A DNA stretch of 64,000 nt from Acridotheres tristis (GCA_037013685.1 CM072887.1:91098347-91162346); one strand, 5' to 3'. Counted from the stretch's first letter, positions 51,058-62,755 are shown. Notes: a model not told the origin generated them from the letters alone. Made by a program: numbers and translations.

Positions 51058-53157
51058 TTGAGCTCATGGCTTCTCAATCCAATTGCTGGCACTCAGATTT
51101 GTTATTCTACTCACCTGCTAGTCTGGCTTCACACTGGCCTCATACAGAGGCTCTGAGTAGAGAGCACACTCACACAGGCAATGTTCTATGCAGTATTGAT
51201 TCCAGCTGTAGGACAGATTACAGTGATCAAGGTGCAATCAGAGGAAAGCACACTGACCAGCCACCTGTTCACATGCAACTTGGGCTCTCTACCCTCTTAT
51301 TCCTCTGTTTTTCAACATTTTTTTTGTCCCCAGTCCACCTTTTACTGCCTTGGGTACTCCAGCCCAGCTATAGGTCTTGCACATTTCTGCCAGATCTTTG
51401 AGTTTAACTTGTTTTGATTGATTTAGTCGGGCACATTAATGAACTGCAGCCACCATAGGCATACCTGGTATGCTCCCATCTTCAGGACTGAGATCAACCT
51501 AAAAACCAACCCTGTCTGTTACCTACTAAGGACAAAACTAGTACAAAAATAGAACTTCTGTTGCAGATTCCACATCAGTCATGAGTGGATGTCTATCAAA
51601 AGCTGAGAAGCTGATGCAAAGATGCTATTCCTTATTTCCCTTCATAAGACAGCATTAAAAGGCATTTAAAAATGCACTCAACTTTTTCCTAATTTCACTT
51701 TACATTTAAGCAGTTTCTGTATTTCTTTCAAGGACAATACCTGATTGCTTTCCTACCCATTTACAATTTGAGCAATAGTTAGAAGGAAGTAACACAGCCT
51801 AATTAGAAGAATTTTGAATGAGAATGTGGCCCAGACATTGACAAAGTTTGTGCAAAATGCCTAATTATTCATTTATTAATAACATATTTTCTTAGGCATA
51901 ATTTGTCTAAAATAAATTGCATCAGCACTTCAACGATAAATTCATATTTTAAAGCACATTTTATGACTGATTATCAGATCGTAAAATACAACTATAATAG
52001 AGAAAATATTACACTTATGACCCAGTTCTATAGTGAAAAAACAAGAGCTTTTAAATACATCTGTCCTTTTCTATTATGTTAAATAGAGCACAACAATACA
52101 TACAGAAATTGAGGTCTGAAATAGGTTCTCAAATAAGTGAAGTATAAATAGTTATCCTCTGGTAATGGCCTGGTAATGAAAAATACAACCAGCATATGCC
52201 ACAGGGTGAGTGGTAAGTGTAGGACAATTTCCACCTTCTTTGAGATACATCCACTAAATGTATGTAGTTATGGATGTCGAAGAATTGGGACAGTGCATTC
52301 AGGCTGAAGGATTGTTTTCTAAGGCTACATAAACTCACAGAACTTTGCAAAACAAATCTGAGCTCCCCCATGCTTTTATTCAGTGTTGTGCAGGCCAGCA
52401 TAGACTGAAAAAACAGTAAATACTCAGCTGCACACAGTTACAGACTCTGAAAGATAAAGGGGTGAAATCTTCAAAAAACACAGTCTTCAACAGGTTTAGA
52501 CTTCCACTGCTGCTACAGGTCTATATAATCCAGTGTAGCCAAGGATTTGCCATTTTTTTCAGAGCAATGTCATAATTATACCAAAATTGTCATGGTGCCT
52601 CCATTTCCTTCAACTTTATGGAGAAGTTTATGTTAGAGCTTTGTAACCATCCCTAATATTCAAGAAGAGGAGTAATTCTATTAAAAAGCCATGCTTAATT
52701 TTGTCATTATATAAACACAATGTAATGCATTTTTAAATGTATTTTAATGAATAAAACATGTCCTCTGTCTGAATGAGGAATACCCTGCAGCAAAGCTTTC
52801 TGGAAGGCAATAGTTAGAAAATTTAATAATATTTCTTCTCACCTTCATTTAACTATTGATATATTCAAATGATAACACCTTGCAAATAAATTTTTTCAGG
52901 ACGAGATTATCAAGCAAGTATTAGGCATTTTCAGTTCTTTTGAAAAATTGAATAAACACAATATATTTTATTCTTTAAATCAATCACTTTATCAGAAAGA
53001 CTGCTTAACAAAGTGGTAATCAATACATTGCAGATTTTGAAAATTAATCTTTCAGAGAAGCATATCTTCCCAGTGATCAATCAGAAAGCTAGACCAGGAT
53101 GAGAAAGCATTTCTCCCATGCCCCAGTGTCATAGCCTATCAATCATTAGTTTAGTAT
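51058..53157. other. Unique sequence, first 400 bp GC-richer
   Basis: 51058-51430 is less AT-rich than the rest and carries the right part of a 158-codon plus-strand frame (50925-51401) that starts inside the LTR. I recognise no family in it. The remainder is AT-rich without features. Confidence 0.5.
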
Positions 53158-53382
53158 ATCACCAAAAAAAACCACAAACCAAAAAAAATAAAACCCAACC
53201 AAAAAAAACCCAACCAAAAAAAACCCAACCAAAAAAACCCACAAAAAAACCCCAACCCCCCAAAAAAAACCAAAAAAGAAACAAACAAAAAAAAAAAACC
53301 CAAGCCGAAAACAAACAAACAAACAAACAAATTAAAAAAAAACACAAAAAGAAAAAAAAAAATAAAAACCCCAACAAACAGC
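53158..53382. repeat. A/C-only low-complexity tract, 225 bp
   Basis: The longest A/C tract here. It includes about three copies of a 15-bp unit close to AAAAAAAACCCAACC at 53182-53236 and an (AAAC)n run at 53310-53330. It is nearly stop-free, so it yields lysine-, proline- and glutamine-rich frames on the plus strand and phenylalanine/glycine-rich ones on the minus strand. Confidence 0.92.
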
Positions 53383-54205
53383 CTTGTGGTGCTCAGATGT
53401 ACTTTTTTTCTTAGCAAAAAATTAACATACTAATGAAAAGTATTATTTAAAGGGGGCATCTTGGAGTCAAACATGCATAACTCTGTTTCCGAAGAAAGGA
53501 AACGTATTTTAGGCACTTTGCAGCACCTTTAGCCTTAGATCACCCTAATATATGTTTATTGTGACAGAAAACCAGGCCAGGCTTAAAGATAAAGGAAAAT
53601 AGCAAAAAGAGATTAAGTGTTTCACCCAAGTTACACACAGGACAGATTAATCATATTGTAGTAACCTGAAGTTATTTAGAACTTTTTATGTTGTCATCTA
53701 ATTTGGTTCAGAACAATTTCAGGTGTCAGTAAAAACCTATATATATTTTTTCAGGCATTTGTGTCATGTATTTTCATATAGTGTGAAAAATAAATGTATC
53801 TTGCTTTATTAGAACTGAAATAATCTTAATTTTTCTAAAATAATCTGATATAGTAAGAGATAAATTTCTCATCAAAAGTATCAAAAATCCATCTGTGGGA
53901 GGGAAGAGTTGCTTATTAGCCTGTTAAATGCAGGACATAATGACTAATGAAAGAGTTTTATTTATGTATCCCTGAATTTAGCTAAGACTGTGGATATCTG
54001 TCCACATGCTGAAGAGATGCAGTAAGCGACTATAAATTTTACAACAGCCTAATTCCCCATGCAAGATCTTAGGCATGACATAGAATAAAACATGTTAAAT
54101 ATGTTTTAGACATGCTGGTCTAAAACTACCAAGCTGTAGGTTATCTTCCTCATTAAAAAAGTACTGTATTTGTACTATTTTGGCATTGCAGGATTGAAGT
54201 GGGTT
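53383..54205. other. AT-rich unique sequence, no gene seen
   Basis: No repeat or exon was recognised. It ends with GGGTT (54201-54205), a possible target duplication of the next LTR. Confidence 0.5.
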
Positions 54206-55137
54206 TGTGCAGCCAGGTTTTAATAATGGATGGGGCTACAGGGGTGGCTTCTGTGAAAAGCTGCCAGAAGCTTCCTCCATGTCCAGCCAAGCCAATGCCA
54301 GCAGGCTCCAAGACAAACACGCCCTTGGTCAAGGCTGGGCTGATTAGAAATGGTGGAAGTGCCTCTGTGATAATACGATTAAGGAGAAGGAGGAAAAGAA
54401 AAAAGTATTGCACTTATGTAATTGTGGCCAGAGAGGAGCAGGGTGATAACATGTGAGAAGTACTGCTCTGCAGACACCAAGGTCAGTGCAGGAGGGGCAG
54501 GAGGTGCTCCAGGCACCAGAGCTGAGATTCCCCTGCAGCCCATGGAGGAGACCATGCTGGAGCAGGAGGATGCCTGAGAGGAGGCTGTGACCCCATGGAA
54601 GGCTTGTGGAGAGAGAAGCCCACTCTGGAGTAGCCTGTCCTTGAAGAACTGCACCCTATGGAAGAGTGGTCCACACTGCAGTAGTTTGTGTGCTCATATT
54701 GGAAAAGTTCATGGAGAACTATCTCCTGGAGGAGGGACTCATGCTGGTACAGGGAAGGACTCCCTTCCCTGAGCAGCAACAAAAACAACCTGTGATGAAC
54801 TGACCATAACCCCCATTCCCATCTCCCTGCACTGCTGGGGGAGGAGAAGGAGCTGGGAAGGAGGCAGGGGTGGGAGAAAGATGTTCTTAAGGTCTTATTT
54901 TACTTGTCATTATCCTGCTCTGATATTTTTAGTAATAATATCAATGATATCAATGATATCAAATCCTTAATTCTAGCCTTGTTTGCCTGTGACATTATTT
55001 GGTGAGTGATCTCTCCCAGTCCTAACCTCAACTCATGAGCCATTCATTATATTTTCTCTCCCCTATCCAGCTGTGGATGGGAGTGATAGGGAGGCTTTGG
55101 TGGGTGTCTGGCATCTGGCCAGGGTCAACTCACTACA
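54206..55137 (+). mobile_element. Family B ERV LTR, long, plus strand
   Basis: It starts TGTGCAGCCAGG, then GGGGCTACAGGGGTGGCTTC, GCTGCCAGAAGCTTCCTCC, GCCTCTGTGATAATACG, GACACCAAGGTCAGTGCAG, a series of degenerate CATGGA...CTGGAGCAG units (54541-54750), GTGATGAACTGACCATAACC, TTATTTTACTTGTCATTATC, TTGGTGAGTGATCTCTCCC, and ends TCTGGCCAGGGTCAACTCAC followed by TACA. The order fits a common bird LTR-like repeat. GGGTT precedes it (54201-54205) and lies 2 bp past the end (55140-55144), so a target duplication is possible but not clean. Short frames on both strands within it are not genes. Confidence 0.75.
54541..54750 (+). repeat. Degenerate tandem units inside family B LTR
   Basis: About four imperfect units, each with a CATGGA- or TATGGA-type start and a CTGGAGCAG-, CTGGAGTAG- or CTGCAGTAG-type end: near 54541, 54593, 54656 and 54709. 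Such units are part of the family's structure rather than a private expansion. Confidence 0.55.
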
Positions 55138-56794
55138 AGGGGTTTTTTTTGCCCTGGATGGCAGGGTTCCATTTTAATTATAAATAACCTCACAAAGTTG
55201 TTTCTTACATTAACATGACTTTTTAACAGTTATGTTATAGCATCCCACCTTTTTTGTGTAATTTACCTACTTCAGGCCCTCAGTTAATAAAAAATTCATT
55301 AATGTTTTAATGAAATCAACTGATATCCTCAACTCATGTTTCACTTGTCAAGTAAAATTCCAGAAGGTTTAATTATCCAGAAAGAATAGTATTTCCTAAT
55401 TTGGAAACTATTGAAAAATCATCTCCAAAATTTAGAAATGAAACACTTATAATGGTGGATCTAGCTTAGCTTTACAGGGCCAGTTATGAACAATGTCTGC
55501 CTTTGGGATAAGAAATTGACTACAACAAACATATATAATTAATAATTTATGGCATCTATAAGGAAAAGGCTTCATAAATCCTCAGACTGATTCCCTCAGT
55601 ACTTTCTTCTAACCATGCTGTTAGCAACACCTAAATACAGGCTCAGAGAACTTCAGGTATACGACAATTCGATCAGAATTTGTTCCTGACTGATCCTTGT
55701 CACACCTGAATTATTGTTAGTGAAGCAAGAAGTTCTTTAAACTTCTAGTTTGAAATGGAAATTGTCTATTGACATTAACTTGATTAAAACACTACAGATG
55801 AAATAATATCTCATGATCTTTCACTAAGATATTAGAATAAGGTATAATACTATTTATAAATAAATCACCAGAAGTATATCATGCCTGGAGGCAACAGTCT
55901 TTCTACCCTATTAAAAATTCTAATCTACTGAGCCATATACTTAATAATTAATTATTTAGTCTTTCTCTGACTTGAAAGAATTCATCCACTCTGATGTTGT
56001 TTTCACACCCATCTTTTTCTACCATTCTACCTTTCCAACATTTCTATAATAAGAACTATTTTTCATCAAAGTGGATTTTCACACAAATATGATCTATTTT
56101 TGCATTTGAAGCCAGCACAATCATATATGACAAGTAATCATCCGAGCATTCTGCATTCTTTCTAGTAATCATGTATCTCCAGGGGCACCAAAATACTTGT
56201 CAACTATGTTACTAAATTGGGTCAAGTAATGTTAAAAACATCAAAGTTGGTCTTGTTTCCCCCCAAAATAATTCCTAATAAACTCCTTTTATGATTCTGT
56301 ATAATTATAGCTTAAAAACATACACAGAAATCTGCCATCTTTTCCCATGGGATGCCTTCAGGACTTTGCAATGATCTTTCGATCTTGAAGCTGCTCCAAT
56401 TTATATGAAGATTAAATGATTCAACAGATTTACTGTAAAATTAATATCAACACCCTTTTTTCTTCTTTTTCACTGTTTCAGAACAACTTATGGATTCGGA
56501 ATTTCAAAGGACTATTATTAACATATTGAAATAATTTGACTCATAGGAATGATCAATATATATTTCAGCATTTCTTCTACTGATAGAATTCAATTTTCTC
56601 TGATGTAAGATTTTTCATAATTTCTCATTTTATTAGTTTCTTCCAATATTGTGTAACTGATTTGAAATTACAAAACAGCCACTTCAAGCACAGTTGCATT
56701 ACTGTCTCACAAAATGGAGTTTTTTCTGGTTCTATTTTTAATTTGTTTTCCTCCCAAATTAAACCAAACATCCTACCCCCTCCCCCCACCAATG
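55138..56794. other. AT-rich unique sequence, no gene seen
   Basis: No repeat, RNA gene or exon was recognised apart from a short T run next to the LTR. Confidence 0.55.
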
Positions 56795-57543
56795 TCATAG
56801 AAGCATAGAATGATTTGGGTTGGAAGGGACTTTGAAGACCCTATAGTTCCAACCCCCCTGCTATGGTCAGGGACACTTTTCACTAGACCAGGTTGCTCAA
56901 AGTCCCATCCAGCCTGGCCTTGAACATTTCCAGTGTTGGGATATCCACAACTTCTCTGGGCAACCTGTTCCAGTGCCTCACCACTCTCACAACAAAGAAT
57001 TTCTTCCTAATACCTAAACCAAACCTACTCTCCTTCAGTTTTAAGCCATTGCCCTTTGTCCTGTCTCTACACGCTCACATAAAAAGGATGTTCCAGTCTT
57101 TATTGCAGGCTCCCTTCAGGTATTGAAAGACTACAGCAATCCTGAAGCATTCTCTTCTCCAGACTGAACAAACCCAATTTTCTGTCTTTATAGCCAAGGT
57201 GCTCAACACCTCTAATGACTTTGGTGTCCTTCCTCTGGACTCATCCAACAGGTCAAAGTCCTTCTTGTGCTGGGAGCCCCAGGGTACTCCTCATGGGGTC
57301 ACAGAGGAGAGGAGAGGAGAGGAGAGGAGAGGAGAGGAGAGGAGAGGAGAGGAGAGGAGAGGAGAGGAGAGGAGAGGAGAGGAGAGGAGAGGAGAGGAGA
57401 GGAGAGGAGAGGAGAGGAGAGGAGAGGAGAGGAGAGGAGAGGAGAGGAGAGGAGAGGAGAGGAGAGGAGAGGAGAGGAGAGGAGAGAATTCTCTTCCTCA
57501 GCCTGATGGCTCTGTTGCTTTTGGTGCAATCCAAGATGCAGGC
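56795..57543 (-). mobile_element. CR1 LINE 3' region split by microsatellite, minus strand
   Basis: It starts TCATAGAAGCATAGAATG and keeps the complete 3' order: GGGTTGGAAGGGACTTTG, CACTAGACCAGGTTGCTCAA, CTTCTCTGGGCAACCTGTTC, AATTTCTTCCTAATACC, TTCTTGTGCTGGGAGCCCC and ACTCCTCATGGGGTCACAGA. The pentanucleotide array then takes the place of the purine-rich CR1 stretch, and CR1 resumes as CTGATGGCTCTGTTGCTTTT and GTGCAATCCAAGATGCAGGC. It ends there, 5'-truncated, with only the C-terminal ORF2 edge present. Confidence 0.9.
57304..57486. repeat. Pure (GGAGA)n microsatellite, about 36 copies
   Basis: A 183-bp array of the 5-bp unit GGAGA with no visible interruption. The plus strand is all purine. 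It lies where CR1 normally has a GAGAGCGGAGTAGAGGGG-like purine stretch, the probable seed. Neither strand has a stop in any frame, which produces frames of 80-137 codons repeating GEERR or SPLLS; these are not proteins. Confidence 0.97.
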
Positions 57544-57966
57544 ATAACTTTCCAGCAGTGCTTGGTGACTTCCAGCTTCTCCTCATTGCCTGTGCTGCGT
57601 GCTTTCGGGTGATGGCACCTCAGCTGGGCTTTCAGCTCTGCTGCCTTCTTACAGGAACACCCCTTACTTAACTCCTTTGAGATATTTCCCTGGCTTTTCT
57701 CTGTTGGCTTCTGTTACCTGAGGTCATCTCTGTAAGACTGCAAATGTGCTCCAGTGTGGCCAGCACATTTCAGAGGCAGAGGCAGAGGGTCCTCACCAGC
57801 ACCTGTCCCTTTAACCCTTCCATATCACCCTACAATTTGTCAGGGACAAGCTCTCTGGGGGTGGCTTTTGTCCAAGAGGGGCTGGGCATGGTCTCTGCTG
57901 GCTCCACCCATGCGAATCAGAGCTGCCTTTGAGTCACAGCTTTACCAATTTCTGCATAGGAGGTAA
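57544..57966. other. GC-richer unrecognised block beside CR1
   Basis: It includes AGCTCTGCTGCCTTCTTACA, TTTTGTCCAAGAGGGGCTGG, GCATGGTCTCTGCTGGCTCC and GTCACAGCTTTACCAATTTC. Several of these words recur in the same order at 29735-30030, also beside a CR1. No gene seen. Confidence 0.35.
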
Positions 57967-58074
57967 GGTTGGGGTGGCTCCCTGTGCTCTGGTTTTGTGG
58001 TCTTGCTGTCTCCCACAATGTAATCCTCAACTCCAGAGCACTTCATCATTTAAACATATACTTTATTACACCAT
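57967..58074. other. Short unique stretch
   Basis: Nothing recognisable. Confidence 0.4.
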
Positions 58075-58124
58075 TACACACATATGTATATATGTGTACA
58101 CACACACACACACACATATGTATG
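58075..58124. repeat. 50-bp alternating purine-pyrimidine tract with (AC)n
   Basis: Every base from 58075 to 58124 alternates pyrimidine and purine: a TATG/TATA part, TGTGT, then (AC)9.5 at 58098-58116, then ATATGTATG. The ACATATGTAT word stands on both sides of the AC run. Confidence 0.93.
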
Positions 58125-60935
58125 ATGTATTTCTTCAAAAGATTGGAGATCATTACATTACATTACATAAATGGAATTTTAAATTTACATTTAATTTTTT
58201 TTTTTTTTTCAGGAAGGTATAGCAATACCTTACAGAAATTAACGGACATGCCTGGGTTACAGTATGACTTCTATAAATAGATTTAGATGGATTTTTACAC
58301 TCTTTCAGGAAGTAAATTCACAAATGGCCTAATCTAATTCTCATTCAAATCAATAGCAGCCTTTAGTAGGCTTTGAGACTAGTCTATTTAATCTTCCTAT
58401 ATCACAGTTATTCTCCTTTAAATGGAAGATATTGCCTTTAATCACAGAAGTGAAGAGAGTATGAATGTTTAATATTTTATAAAGAGTCAAATAGTGCTCA
58501 GAGGTAGGCCATAAAAGCAAGATCCTTTCTATATATATTACTGAAAACACTTCACAAAGTCCAGCTCATCTAAGTTTTTTGACCCAGCTGGGGAAAAAAG
58601 AACATTGTTCAGATGACCCTGAAAACTCCTATCCTTCTTCTTTGATGGGGCAGGAAACTGAGGTGGGTTATAGGCACTGCTTCAAAACAATGACTAAAGG
58701 GAAGTTATTTGGTGACATGCATCTCCTACTTTATGTCTAACCATCTTTTCTAGTTATCTCTATGTAGTAGACTTGAGTCGTGCTCCCAAATACACCCTCA
58801 GTTCAGCTAGTGCTCTTGCTCTATTGCCACACAAAGTCACTAGATGAGAAACAGAAAAGGCTTTGCTTATATTGATAAACACTGCAAGTACCTATCTAAT
58901 CTCTCTCTGCAAATATTGGGTGGTTTCATTCATTATTCTTATTCAGTGTGGTTCCTGGCTTTTGATATCCTGTAATATGGCTCAGTATTATCTGGATGAG
59001 TATGAGCAGGCAGAGACCAAAACCATCCCAGGCAGTGTGCCAGCACTGGAATGGTATTCTGGACCAAAGGACCTTTGTGCCTTGGATGTGCCTTGCTACT
59101 ATGCAAGTTTACCCACACAGCTGCATCCAGACTGATCTCAAAGCAACAGAATGGGCAGTATCTGGTCTAAAACTGGGTATTAGGACTGCCTAAGCCATGG
59201 GAAGAAATTGATGTACAGCTCACAATTCTCACAAAACTTTGTTTCAAGGCTCTTCATATGTTCATGTTACAGAACAGATTCGGTACATCACTGCGCTGAG
59301 TTAGACTTTTTATTAAAACTGCTACCACTCTTGATCTACACTGGACTTTTTATTGAATTATGTAAAAAAACCCCAAAACATAGTTTCTCAACCACTGAGA
59401 TAAAAGTAGATAAAGACAGTACAATCAAAAATTCAATGTTTAGCTAAGCAATCTACTAAGACAGTTAAAATAAAAGTGCTGTTCAAAAATTTTAATTGTA
59501 TTCAGATTTGCAGCTAACATAGTAATTCAATGTAGAACATCTCATTATAAAATATAAGGTAAATTGATAATATCTTTGTACTTTGATGGGAGATGCAATT
59601 GGATACTAAATTAAACTGCTTTCATGAAATCCAGGTATCCCACAGTTCTTAGGGTCTGTTTAACATTTAAAACAGCTATGTATCTGTAGCTCTGCATCCT
59701 CATACATTTTTGTGTCAGTTATTTCATTATTAGTTTTACTGCTTCTTTTTCAAGTACACTCATGAACCTAGTAGCCAGATTGAGAAATCTACAAATACCA
59801 CAATGCATCACTGAAAATACTAGAACCCAATAAAGAACAGGATTTTTTATATTCAAATAAAACAAGGGTAAGTTGATAACAGTGTACCTAGAAATGACTA
59901 ATTAAGCTGGCTGAACATAAGTACTAAGTTTGCAAAAATTATTTAATCATCATATGATTCAATGACTGAGATTGCCATAATTAGTAGATTAGTAGGTTTT
60001 TTTCATTAAAAAACCTGCACTTGCATGGAGGAAATAAAATTAAAACTGTTCAGACTGCAAGGTCAAGCTTTGACAAAAGACATTTACCTTGAGGGCTTTT
60101 GGTTAAAAATAAAATATTTCAGGCTTAGTATTATAAAACATAAATTGGCAAATTACTGGATTGCAATCAAATTTTCTATCTAGAAGAGGTTTTCTTTTTG
60201 CATTTATCTGGACTTGAAAATGTACCATTTCAGAAATAATAAAGTGCTTTATTAGGTACATTTTTACAGCTTGAACTGCCAGAGTGAAAAAGTGTTAGAA
60301 ATTTTAATTACTTGCTTTATTGCTCCAATAGTTCACTATACATGTTTATTGATAAATTTCATTGATATATTGCCTTATTTTCTGAGTTCTAGAGCAGCTG
60401 GAGCCTATACTGGTATCTGAAAATTAGGACTTGTCCCAACATCAATAAAGAAGGGTCACTTAATTTAAAAATAACCATCAATTAATATTATGGGGTTTCT
60501 TTTAAATAAACAGCAAAGATGTCATTAGGGATTTTTAGGGAATAACTCCAATCCTGGTAATTGTGAAGTTAATATAACTGTTAAATGGAGGTATTAGTAT
60601 GCTAGGAAATTTTCTCTAATAGTCTGTGCACAAGAAGCTCAAATAGTATACATTTGCATAAATCTATTGAGTTGTGGATTTATACTATCAAAGATCCTAG
60701 CTCCACGTTAAAACCTGCTGTTCTTCATAGTAACATTTATATAGAATAGCGAATTATGGGAATGGAGTTATCACTGCAATTCCCATCCATTTGTTGCAAT
60801 CCTAGTTTTTATCATAAATAACCAAGTCTTTCTCAGACAGAAAGAAAAAGGCAAAGAATTCAATAACATATCCTAAGCCAAACCCAAACTCATATAAACC
60901 TTTTCTGAAGCTTTTGGGAGTGCAGAACCCTTTAT
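58125..60935. other. AT-rich unique sequence, no gene seen
   Basis: No named repeat or RNA gene. The 90-codon frame at 58863-59135 contains the least AT-driven residues of any unassigned frame here, but no domain or splice context supports it. Confidence 0.55.
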
Positions 60936-61568
60936 TTAGAGCTGGAGGGAAGGGATACCATCCAGAGGGACCTTGACACACTTGAGAGGTGGGAAAATAC
61001 ATTTCTCATTAAGTTCAACAAAACAAAGTGCCAAGTTCTACACCTGGGGTGTGGCAATCCCAGACACACGTACAGACTGGGCAGAGAAGGGATTGAAAGC
61101 AGCCTTGGGGTTGATGGCTGATGAAAAATCTGAGATGAAGCAGCAGTGTGTGCTTGCAGCTCAGGCTAATTGTATCCTGGGCTGCATCCAAAGGAATGTG
61201 GCCAGCAGGTTGAAGGAGGTGATTCTTCCACTCTGCTCGTGTGAGACCCCTCCTGGAGTACTGCATCCAGCTCTGCTGTCCCCACCATAAGAAAAACATG
61301 AAACAGTGGCAGCAAGTCCAGAGGAGGGTCATGAAGTTGATAAGAGGACTGGAACAAATCCCTTAGGAAGACATGCTGAGCAAGTTGGGGCTGCTCAGAG
61401 AGAAAGGAAGAGAAGAAAAAGGAAGAGAAAGGAAGGCTGTGTGGAGACCTCACAACAACCTGAAGTACAGAGGAACTCTGTCAGAAGCTCTAGTAATAGG
61501 ACAAGGAGGCACAAATCGATAGTTAAGGTCTATTCCAACCCCTTAGCATTCTATTATTCTATGATAAA
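60936..61568 (+). mobile_element. CR1 LINE, 5'-truncated, plus strand
   Basis: It starts near TTTAGAGCTGGAGGGAAGGG, ACCATCCAGAGGGACCTTG, then AAGTTCAACAAAACAAAGTG. The plus-strand reading shows reverse-transcriptase C-terminal relics such as CVLAAQANCILGCIQRNVA and SRLKEVILPL. GAGTACTGCATCCAGCTCTG and GTCCAGAGGAGGGTCATGAA follow. A purine-rich stretch at 61398-61436 has expanded. After AGTAATAGGACAAGGAGG the element jumps to the 3' end: AAGGTCTATTCCAACCCC and GCATTCTATTATTCTATGA. Frameshifts and an internal deletion make it dead. Confidence 0.88.
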
Positions 61569-62530
61569 TTTCATCCTTAAAGAGAGCCATTCTTACGAAA
61601 AGATTGCATAGAACAGCTACTTTTTTTATTCACAGACACTGAGTTTATGAAATAAGCAGCAAACTCTTCTAACAGCCCAAGGATGCATCTTGAATTGAGA
61701 TTTGCACCAAAATACTCTGATCTCAGTAATTCCTCTTTCACCTTCTAATGAGGGCTGACATGGTTTAATGTCCCATTTTTGACATTTTTTTCCCTTTACA
61801 AGTGGAGCTGATTTGGAAAACAAGTGTATCAGTCTTCATATCACTTTCATACAGGACATTTTCTCAGGTCCAGGATAGCATTATGGAAAGAAAAGGCCTG
61901 GTAACTCAATGGCAAAGATATTTTTCTGTGACAGACTTAGGCTTGTCCTCTTCCAATTCTTGAACTTATTAATGTGAAATTCATGAATTTTCTATTCAAT
62001 TTGTTTTTTCTTGGTTCTGAAGGTCTTTCCTTGATAAAAAAGAGCTCTTTTAGGAGCTTCTTTATAAGACTAGGAAAAAACCATATAGTTACAGTACACT
62101 CAACCAGGAATACTAAGTATGGCTTAGAGGAATACTGTGTCAAGTCACATCTTAGGTAACAGCATGCTTTTAATGACCAAGGTTTTTATTACCAGTTATG
62201 GGAGTCCTGGATTTATTCAAATTCTCTGCTTTACAGAACACATCAGAAATAATGCAAGGAATCCAGACATAAATAAACTGTTTAATAATAATTAACAATT
62301 CTGTCTGGAGAACTGCTTTGTTCACCCTAGATTAGAGCCTGGCTGTGACAAATGGAACAAATGTGGACAGCTAAAAAGTTAAGAGGATAGTTCAGAAAAA
62401 GAAAAGCCAACAGGATAGCACAGATACATTTTAAGTCTTCTTCATCTTCATCTTCATAAGCTTTTCTTCATCTTTCTAATCAAAGAGGTAGACTAACAGA
62501 TGAAATTATATCAGCCTAATTAACAGATTA
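61569..62530. other. AT-rich unique sequence, no gene seen
   Basis: No repeat or exon. CTTCATC-type words at 62437-62475 are a small local duplication. Confidence 0.55.
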
Positions 62531-62755
62531 AATGATAATATACATTATATTATCATATTTTATTATATTAAATATTATATCATATTATATCATATCATAT
62601 TACATTATATTTTAGTATATTAAATATTATATTATATTATATTATATTATATTATATTATATTATATTATATTATATTATATTATATTTATTATATTATA
62701 TTATATTATATTATATTATATTATATTATATTATATTATATTTATTATATTATTA
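62531..62755. repeat. (ATTAT)n array, about 225 bp, nearly pure A/T
   Basis: The left third (62531-62623) is degenerate, with CATAT interruptions; the right part (62624-62752) is nearly perfect ATTAT with two ATTTATT interruptions about 53 bp apart. Confidence 0.95.

Noticed and set aside
50587..51401. Overlapping plus-strand frames of 101 and 158 codons
   Set aside because: They start inside a family A LTR read antisense; the extension to the right has no recognisable domain.
53118..53414. Lysine/proline/glutamine-rich 98-codon frame and phenylalanine/glycine-rich antisense frames
   Set aside because: They are translations of an A/C-only tract. The same false pattern appears at 15017-15287, 18304-18612 and 41382-41627.
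54153..54788. Several frames of 61-101 codons on both strands
   Set aside because: All lie within the family B LTR, whose GC-richer sequence has few stops.
57199..57612. 137-codon plus-strand frame with repeated GEERR and its antisense SPLLS frames
   Set aside because: The GGAGA unit has no stop in any of the six frames, so the frames are open by default; flanks are CR1 3' sequence, which is non-coding.
60973..61290. 105-codon plus-strand frame as a host gene
   Set aside because: Its residues match the C-terminal part of CR1 reverse transcriptase and it sits within a 5'-truncated CR1 copy.
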